Source: Betaproteobacteria bacterium
Lineage (GTDB): Bacteria > Pseudomonadota > Gammaproteobacteria > Burkholderiales > SG8-41
Length of the DNA stretch: 11,160 nt
Reading direction: 5' to 3'
Assembly (NCBI GenBank): GCA_021414185.1
Contig: JAIOOZ010000322.1
Location: forward strand, 1 to 11,160
Numbering within the stretch: the stretch's first letter is position 1; every line of letters begins with the position of its first letter. The notes under the pieces are model-generated. The model made no database searches and was not told where the DNA came from. It was given only the letters and a program-made list of their open reading frames with translations. This document shows, one piece after another, positions 6,682 to 11,160 of this stretch. The position numbers and the translations under genes were made by a program.

Positions 6682-7470
6682 ATGTACAAGCTGCTGGAAA
6701 ATCTGCGCGCTGGCCGGGTATCCCACGGCATGCTCGGCAAAGGAGGCGTCAACCTCGTGCAGCACCTGGCGAGCGCCGGCCACGAATTCCTGATCGTCGA
6801 CATGATGCACTCGAACGTCGACTGGACGGAGCTTTCCCACGTGGCGTGGAAGGCGCGCGCCGTCGGCATGTACCCGTTCGTGCGGCTGCCGGCAAACCCG
6901 TGGGGCGCGGGCGCCGCGGTGCCGGACCGCCGCTTCCCGGTGGACGCGGAGCGCGCGTTCGGTGCCGGTGTGGAAGGCCTCATCTGGTCGATCTCGTCGG
7001 TCGAGGAAGCGCGCCTGATGGCGCACATGGGGCGCGACTCCCATCAGGGCGCGCCGGTCACCAGCGCGCAGGAGCTGAGCGACGCTACCGAGCACTCGGG
7101 CAGCACGCGGCTGCTGCTGCCGCTGATCGAGTCGCTGGGCGCGCTCGAGGCGCTCGACGACATTCTCGCCATCGACGGCATCAGCGGCGTCTTCATCGGC
7201 TGCACCGACCTGGCGGAAGTGCTGGGACACCCGCTTGATTATCTGCATCCCGAGGTGCTGGCCGCGGTGGAAAAAGCGTGCAAGTTGGCAAAGACGCGCG
7301 GCAAGATCGTGCTCGCCAACACTGGCTATGCGTTCCCGTCGATCGAAGGCCAGGTTGCGCACGCGAAGGCGCTGAAGAAGTGCGGCGTCAACATGCTGAT
7401 GCTGCAGACGATAGAGTTCAATCTCTACGTGATCGCGAAGTCAGTATCGGACGCCGTGCGCGCGGGCTGA
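6682..7470 (+). CDS. HpcH/HpaI aldolase/citrate lyase family protein
   Basis: Cytoplasmic TIM-barrel protein of the class II (metal-dependent) HpcH/HpaI aldolase family, 262 residues. Members cleave or form bonds in 2-keto-acid aldols, typically releasing pyruvate plus an aldehyde. The key residues of HpaI are present in order: His43 in VDMMHSN, Arg68 in FVRLP, and the metal ligands Glu150 in LPLIES and Asp176 in FIGCTDLA. LHPEVLAAVEKA (188-199) also matches the family. The segment between about 105 and 145 is unlike typical members: the usual PPxGxRG stretch is missing and is replaced by GRDSHQGAPVTSAQ. The substrate may therefore differ, and the aldolase reaction is inferred rather than shown. 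The ATG at 6682 has AAGGGAAATC directly before it, 11 bases after the Bug gene stop, so the two are almost certainly one transcript. A terminator covers its stop codon. Confidence 0.88.
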   Translation: MYKLLENLRAGRVSHGMLGKGGVNLVQHLASAGHEFLIVDMMHSNVDWTELSHVAWKARAVGMYPFVRLPANPWGAGAAVPDRRFPVDAERAFGAGVEGLIWSISSVEEARLMAHMGRDSHQGAPVTSAQELSDATEHSGSTRLLLPLIESLGALEALDDILAIDGISGVFIGCTDLAEVLGHPLDYLHPEVLAAVEKACKLAKTRGKIVLANTGYAFPSIEGQVAHAKALKKCGVNMLMLQTIEFNLYVIAKSVSDAVRAG

Positions 7471-7480
7471 CCCGCGTTTT
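7461..7480 (+). terminator. Intrinsic terminator ending the Bug-aldolase unit
   Basis: CGCGGG (7461-7466) and CCCGCG (7471-7476) form a 6-bp all-GC stem with a CTGA loop, followed by TTTT (7477-7480). The aldolase stop TGA is the last three bases of the loop. No T-run exists on the other strand, so it works only for plus-strand transcription. The T-tract is short, which keeps the confidence moderate. Confidence 0.6.
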
Positions 7481-7680
7481 CACTTGCGGTCGATCGAGAT
7501 GTTTTCCTTGGTGCCGCTGTTGGCGACCGCGAACATGATGCCCATGCCCATCAGGATCACGACGCCGATCACGATCCACGTCGTCTCGATGTTCTGCAAT
7601 ATGCCCAGTTTCCACAGCGCAGCCAGCAGGCCGCCGATCAGGACCACAAAGCCTACCAGGTACATTCCTGCCCATTTCAT
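7480..7680 (-). CDS. Small two-helix inner membrane protein, function unknown
   Basis: A 66-residue protein that I do not recognise. It has two predicted membrane helices, about residues 4-23 (GMYLVGFVVLIGG core) and 35-53 (WIVIGVVILMG core), joined by a short loop, with a short polar tail that ends in charged residues (KENISIDRK). It has no cysteines, and no histidine or clear catalytic motif. The gene is credible because AGGAGG (minus strand, 7687-7692) sits six bases before the ATG at 7680, and because the protein has a clean membrane profile instead of the Arg-rich makeup of antisense artefacts in this DNA. It is convergent with the aldolase gene, nine bases from its stop, and divergent from the second Bug gene across a 136-bp gap. 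Nothing links its role to either neighbour. It might be a small envelope stress or accessory protein, but that is a guess. Confidence 0.75.
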   Translation of the reverse strand: MKWAGMYLVGFVVLIGGLLAALWKLGILQNIETTWIVIGVVILMGMGIMFAVANSGTKENISIDRK

Positions 7681-7816
7681 AGCTGACCTCCTGATAAGTT
7701 AGACTGGCATATAAGCGCAGAATACTCAGCCGTGCAGGCGGGTGTCTGTGTGCTGGCGCACGGAAGGCGCGGCGGCCCGGCCGTAGCCCTATAACAATAC
7801 GTTTAGGAGGGGGCGC

Positions 7817-8815
7817 ATGTTCTGCTCTACCCGCACGCGTGGAATGCCACGCACGAATTCTTTGTCCGCTCTGGTGGGGTTGGTATTTCTTGCCGCCGGT
7901 GTTTCCTATTCACAGCCGTATCCCTCGCGCCCGGTACGCCTGATCGTCCCTTACGCGGCCGGCGGGCCGGTCGATTCGATGGGGCGTTTGCTGGTGCCGC
8001 GGCTGGTCGACGCGTGGGGACAGCAGATCGTCATCGACAACCGCGCGGGCGCCAACAGCATCGTCGGCAGCGAAGTGGCGGCGCGCTCGGCGCCGGACGG
8101 TTATACGCTGGTGCTGATCTCGGCCTCGTTCACGGTCAACGCGACGCTGTACCCCAAATTGCCGTTCGATCCGGTGCGCGATTTCACTCCCGTTACGCTG
8201 ATCGCCTCCGGCCCGGGCATGCTGGTGACGCATCCATCGCTGCCGGTGCGCAACCTCAAGGAACTGATCGCGCTTGCCAAGGCGAAACCCGGCGCGATGA
8301 GCTACGGTTCCGCGGGCTCGGGCGCGCCCACCAGCCATCTCGGTATGGAGTTGCTCAAGATCACTGCCGGCATCGACGTCGTGCATGTTCCATACAAGAG
8401 CATGGCGCCGGCGCTGATCGACGTGCTCGGCGGCCAGATACAAATGAGCATGCCGACCGTCAACGCGGTGCTGCCGCATCTGCGCTCCGGCCGCCTGCGC
8501 GCCATCGGCGTCAGTTCGCTGCAGCGCTCGCCGACCGCGCCCGACGTGCCTACGCTCGCCGAAGCCGGCATGCCCGGCTACGAGGCGATCAACTGGTTTG
8601 CCTTTCTCGGGCCCAACGGAATTCCCGCCGCCATCGCGGAGAAGATACACGCCGACACCGCCGAGGTGCTGAAGGGCGCGGAGCTGAAGGAGCGCATTGC
8701 GGCGGCCGGTATGGAACCTAAATCCATGCCGCCGACGGAACTCGCTGCGTATATGAAGACCGAGATCGTCAAATGGGGCAAAGCGGTGAAAGCGTCGGGC
8801 GCGAAAGCGGAGTAA
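7817..8815 (+). CDS. Tripartite tricarboxylate transporter solute-binding protein (Bug/TctC family), copy 2
   Basis: Periplasmic Bug-family binding protein, 332 residues. It starts at the ATG at 7817, preceded by AGGAGGGGG with three to seven bases of spacing. The signal peptide has a basic stretch (Arg6, Arg8, Arg12) and a hydrophobic core (LSALVGLVFLAAG), with a cut likely near SYS/QPYP (32/33). The ATG at 7844 would give a shorter, equally plausible signal peptide but has a poorer ribosome binding site. Hallmarks are VRLIVPYAAGGPVDS (40-54, Asp53), IVIDNRAGANSIVGSE, PDGYTLVL, LPFDPVRDFTPV, VPYKSMAPALIDVLGGQ, GRLRAIGVS, PDVPTLAEAGMPGYE and a C-terminal KWGKAV. The ligand loop reads GGPVD where the first copy has GGGSD, so the ligands may differ. 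A TATAAC box at 7790-7795 could be a -10 element, but no -35 is clear. The ligand is unknown. Confidence 0.94.
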   Translation: MFCSTRTRGMPRTNSLSALVGLVFLAAGVSYSQPYPSRPVRLIVPYAAGGPVDSMGRLLVPRLVDAWGQQIVIDNRAGANSIVGSEVAARSAPDGYTLVLISASFTVNATLYPKLPFDPVRDFTPVTLIASGPGMLVTHPSLPVRNLKELIALAKAKPGAMSYGSAGSGAPTSHLGMELLKITAGIDVVHVPYKSMAPALIDVLGGQIQMSMPTVNAVLPHLRSGRLRAIGVSSLQRSPTAPDVPTLAEAGMPGYEAINWFAFLGPNGIPAAIAEKIHADTAEVLKGAELKERIAAAGMEPKSMPPTELAAYMKTEIVKWGKAVKASGAKAE

Positions 8816-8845
8816 GTGTTAGCGTCACCCGGAAAATAATTTAAT

Positions 8846-8945
8846 CTCCCTCCCCTTCAAGGGGAGGGTCGGGGTGGGGATGGGTGTCTGGATTTCGGAT
8901 CCGTTGACCCATCCCCCTCCTAACCTCCCCCTTGAAGGGGGAGGC
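8846..8945. repeat. Nested palindromic repeat, left copy (overlaps the third Bug gene)
   Basis: A roughly 100-bp element made of two hairpins set as an outer inverted repeat. The left hairpin is CCCTCCCC (8848-8855), loop TTCAA, GGGGAGGG (8861-8868). The right hairpin is CCTCCCCC (8924-8931), loop TTGAA, GGGGGAGG (8937-8944). Between them GGGGATGGGT (8876-8885) pairs with ACCCATCCCC (8907-8916), leaving a 21-base centre. The layout resembles paired REP-type or MITE-like intergenic repeats of proteobacteria; assignment to a named family is not possible here. Its left end is 30 bases after the second Bug stop, and its right end lies inside the signal-peptide codons of the third Bug gene. No T-run follows the hairpins. 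Confidence 0.85.
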
Positions 8946-9896
8946 ATCAGCCTCGCAGCGATTTGCCTATTGGCCGCAGCGCCGGCGCATGCCGACAGCT
9001 ACCCTAACAAAGCCATCCGCTGGGTGGTCCCCTTCCAGCCGGGTGGCGGCACCGATATGGTCGCGCGTCCTGTCGCGGCGAAATTGACCGAGCGCGTCGG
9101 ACAGCAAATCCTCTATGACAATCGCGGCGGCGGCGGTGGCGTGATTGCCGGTGAAATCGTCGCCAACGCCAATCCGGACGGCTACACGCTATTGGTCGCG
9201 GCCGTCGCTGTGATGACGGTCACCGGCAGCCTGCAGAAGTTGCCCTTCGATCCGATCAGGGATTTCATTCCGATCACCAAGTTTGCGAACGTGCCCAACA
9301 TGCTGGCCACGCGCACTGCGATGCCGCTCAATCGCATTCAGGAAGTCGCGCCGTACGCGAAGGCCAATCCCGGCAAGCTGCGCTGGGCGACGTCCGGCAC
9401 GGGTTCGGCGGGCACACTGTCGATGGAATTGTTCAAGCTCGTTACCGGCATCGACGTCATCACCATTCCGTACAAAGGCGCCGGCCCCGCGTTGCTCGGC
9501 GTGCTCTCCAACGAAGCCGATCTGATGTTTGCGAACCCGGCCGTGTTCATGCCGCACATCAAGGCCGGACGCCTGCGCGCGCTGGGTTCCGCGAGCCTGG
9601 AGCGCAGCGTCGCTTTGCCCGACATGCCGACGTTCAATGAATCGGGATTTCCCGGCTTCGAATCGCAGTCGTGGTACGGCCTGGCGGCGCCGGCGCGCAC
9701 GCCCGCGTCCGTCATCGCGCTATGGCACCGGGAAACCGTCGCCGTGCTGAATCAGCCCGACATCATCGCGCGCATTACGCAGGACGGCGGCATTCCCGTC
9801 GGCAATACGCCGCAGAAATTCGCGCAGGAAATCCGCGATGAAACCGCGAAGTGGGCGAAGGTGATCAAGGACGCGGGCTTGAAAGGGGACAAGTAA
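8874..9896 (+). CDS. Tripartite tricarboxylate transporter solute-binding protein (Bug/TctC family), copy 3, 5' end altered by a repeat
   Basis: Bug-family binding protein, 340 residues from GTG 8874, or 338 from ATG 8880. GTG 8874 is used because GGAGG at 8863-8867 is six bases away; that site is itself in the repeat hairpin. The body is intact: IRWVVPFQPGGGTD, ILYDNRGGGGGVIAGE, PDGYTLLV, LPFDPIRDFIPI, IPYKGAGPALLGVL, GRLRALGSAS, and a late FPGFESQSWYGL. The first 24 residues, up to PLEGGG, are encoded by the palindromic repeat and contain no Lys or Arg, only Asp, Glu and His. The hydrophobic core (ISLAAICLLAAAP) and AHA cut site before DSYP remain, so this looks like a signal peptide whose basic front was replaced. 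Export may be weak, and the gene may be silenced or live on a rebuilt start. The neighbouring copy 2 lies upstream, and a convergent CoA-transferase gene lies downstream. Confidence 0.85.
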   Translation: MGMGVWISDPLTHPPPNLPLEGGGISLAAICLLAAAPAHADSYPNKAIRWVVPFQPGGGTDMVARPVAAKLTERVGQQILYDNRGGGGGVIAGEIVANANPDGYTLLVAAVAVMTVTGSLQKLPFDPIRDFIPITKFANVPNMLATRTAMPLNRIQEVAPYAKANPGKLRWATSGTGSAGTLSMELFKLVTGIDVITIPYKGAGPALLGVLSNEADLMFANPAVFMPHIKAGRLRALGSASLERSVALPDMPTFNESGFPGFESQSWYGLAAPARTPASVIALWHRETVAVLNQPDIIARITQDGGIPVGNTPQKFAQEIRDETAKWAKVIKDAGLKGDK

Positions 9897-9902
9897 ATAT
9901 AA

Positions 9903-10004
9903 CTCCCTCCCCCTTGATGGGGGAGGGTTAGGGAGGGGGTGGAATTTTCGTGGTGCGCAAAGTTTTCACCCCCATCCCAGCCTTCCCCCCATCAAGGGGG
10001 AAGG
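9903..10004. repeat. Nested palindromic repeat, right copy
   Basis: Related to the element 1 kb to the left. Its left hairpin is CCCTCCCCC (9905-9913), loop TTGAT, GGGGGAGGG (9919-9927). Its right hairpin is CCTTCCCCC (9981-9989), loop CATCAA, GGGGGAAGG (9996-10004). The inner arms GGGTTAGGGAGGGGGTG and, on the other strand, GGCTGGGATGGGGGTG also pair imperfectly. It fills the gap between the convergent third Bug gene (stop at 9896) and the CoA-transferase gene (stop at 10015). The two copies differ in loops and centre, so they are relatives, not a fresh duplication. Confidence 0.83.
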
Positions 10005-10014
10005 AGCAGTACTA

Positions 10015-11160
10015 CTAAGCCAGCCACTCTGCCTTGTTCGACCCCAGCACCGGCGAAGGCTTGTCCCAATACGGTTTGGTTTCGGACATTTTCAGCACGG
10101 GGCCGAGATGCTTCAACGCGCCGTGGCCGCCGGTGGATTCGATCAGGATCGCATTCAGTTCCGCCTCGCTGAGTCCCATATCGGGTTTCGGATATTTCAC
10201 GTGGCCCTGCTTGTAGATGTACATGCCCGAGCGGCAGAGCGATACGCGCACGTGATACGAGCCGCCTTCGCGCGCGCGCCGCGCTAGTGCGAGCAGCACG
10301 CCGAGGGCGCCGTTGTAGCCTGTCGTGTAGTCGCACGCTGAGGCCGGCAGCAGTTTCGGCCGTTCATCGCCGTTGTCCAGGCAGATGCCGGTTGCCGACT
10401 GGCCGATCTGCTCCCAGCCGCCGCGGTTCGAGAACGGGCCGCCGTGGCCGTAGCAGCTGATGGAAAGATAAATGATGCCGGGACGTTCCTTGGCAAGCTG
10501 CTCAGGACTCAGGCCGTGCTTGTCCATGATGCCGGGACGGTAGCCCTGGCTGAACACATCGGCGTTGCGCGCCAGTTTTTTGACCGTCGCGACATCTTCG
10601 GGTTTGTTGAAGTCGAGAAAGGTGCTGCGCTTGCCGTGGCTCGTGTCCATCACGTGCTCGGGCACCTGCGGCAAATGCTTGGCGGTGATCATCAGCACGT
10701 CGGCACCGTTTTCGGCGAGCGTGCGCGCCGCAATAGGTCCGGCGAGTATGCGCGTCAGATCGAGCACCTTGATTCCCGACAGCGGCCGTTCGCCTTTGGG
10801 AAAAGGGATAGGATCGGTGTCGCCGATTTTCGTGATGTCGATCAGCGCCCTGCCGGCCAATACTTTTCCTTGTGGATGCTCGAGCCATTCGGCATTGGAG
10901 CGGATGATGGAGCCGCAGGCCCGCGCTTCAGCGACCGCTTCTTCGAGTTCGTGCGAATCCCATTTTGAGATCGCCTTTTTGACGGCATCCGCGTTGGATT
11001 CGCACTTCAGCACGCCGATCACACGGTCGTGCAGATGAGGCAGGTTGAAATGCGGCAGATACCAGCGTCCGTCCTTGCATTGCCACGGCTGCGTGATGGA
11101 CCGCATATGCGTCATGGATGACGACTCCACCGGCTTCCAGCCGCCGCCCGCGACCGGCTT
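10015..11160 (-). CDS. CaiB/BaiF family (family III) CoA-transferase, N-terminus cut off by the window edge
   Basis: Cytoplasmic enzyme that moves coenzyme A between carboxylic acids. The stop is TAG at 10015-10017 and the frame stays open to the right edge, giving 381 codons. A GTG at 11130 and ATGs at 11115 and 11106 are possible starts, but family-like sequence already runs across them, so the true start is probably outside. Numbering from GTG 11130, the core CaiB domain begins at residue 116 (PLSGIKVLDLTRILAGPIAARTLAENGADVL), followed by DVFSQGYRPG (191-200), RPGIIYLSISCYGHGGP (216-232) and a complete C-terminal tail. The first 95 residues (DGRWYLP, WDSHELEEA, NAEWLEHPQGK) look like the C-terminal part of a CaiB domain, matching a longer two-part subgroup. 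Glu240 (GGWEQIGQ) stands where relatives have the catalytic Asp (GxD). The acyl substrate is unknown. The gene lies beside Bug proteins, a common pairing in Burkholderiales. Confidence 0.9.
   Translation of the reverse strand, partial: KPVAGGGWKPVESSSMTHMRSITQPWQCKDGRWYLPHFNLPHLHDRVIGVLKCESNADAVKKAISKWDSHELEEAVAEARACGSIIRSNAEWLEHPQGKVLAGRALIDITKIGDTDPIPFPKGERPLSGIKVLDLTRILAGPIAARTLAENGADVLMITAKHLPQVPEHVMDTSHGKRSTFLDFNKPEDVATVKKLARNADVFSQGYRPGIMDKHGLSPEQLAKERPGIIYLSISCYGHGGPFSNRGGWEQIGQSATGICLDNGDERPKLLPASACDYTTGYNGALGVLLALARRAREGGSYHVRVSLCRSGMYIYKQGHVKYPKPDMGLSEAELNAILIESTGGHGALKHLGPVLKMSETKPYWDKPSPVLGSNKAEWLA

Noticed and set aside
8848..8944. Hairpins of the left repeat as intrinsic terminators after the second Bug gene
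   Set aside because: Neither hairpin is followed by a T-run on either strand, and the nested symmetric layout fits a dispersed repeat better.
9905..10004. Right repeat as a two-way intrinsic terminator between convergent genes
   Set aside because: The position fits, but no T-tract directly follows either hairpin. It may still impede transcription, but the sequence does not show a standard terminator.
8846..10004. CRISPR array or composite transposon
   Set aside because: Only two diverged copies exist about 1 kb apart, with no regular spacers, no transposase and no visible target-site duplication.

Overview
The window is ordinary high-GC chromosome from a Gram-negative proteobacterium, most likely a betaproteobacterium of the Burkholderiales type. 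The evidence is topoisomerase IV genes of betaproteobacterial character, three periplasmic Bug/TctC-family solute-binding proteins (a family greatly expanded in that order) and a CaiB/BaiF-type CoA-transferase beside one of them. No rRNA, tRNA, CRISPR array, transposase or phage gene was seen.

Left part (1-1196): two minus-strand genes, a secreted single-domain cupin followed 17 bases later by an aldo/keto reductase that runs off the left edge. A compact divergent promoter region separates them from parE.

Housekeeping core (1197-5617): parE and parC on the plus strand, overlapping by four bases (ATGA). They encode both subunits of topoisomerase IV, with all catalytic motifs present. ParC has an unusual N-terminal tail of about 70 residues.

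Transport/catabolism part (5693-7480): a Bug protein with a TTG start and a very strong ribosome binding site, then 11 bases later an HpcH/HpaI-type aldolase. A short intrinsic terminator has the aldolase stop codon in its loop. These two genes probably form one unit that binds and cleaves some carboxylate; the substrate is unknown. A convergent 66-residue two-helix membrane protein of unknown function follows.

Right part (7817-11160): a second Bug gene, then a third Bug gene bracketed by two related nested-palindrome repeats of about 100 bp each. The left repeat runs into the third Bug gene and supplies its start codon and the first part of its signal peptide. A family III CoA-transferase on the minus strand converges on the right repeat and runs off the right edge.

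I did not find a convincing new multi-gene system. The most unusual structure is the repeat-bracketed third Bug gene with its rebuilt signal peptide. Other points worth checking are the Glu at the expected catalytic Asp position of the CoA-transferase, the ParC tail, and three Bug proteins with no TctA/TctB membrane partner in the window.
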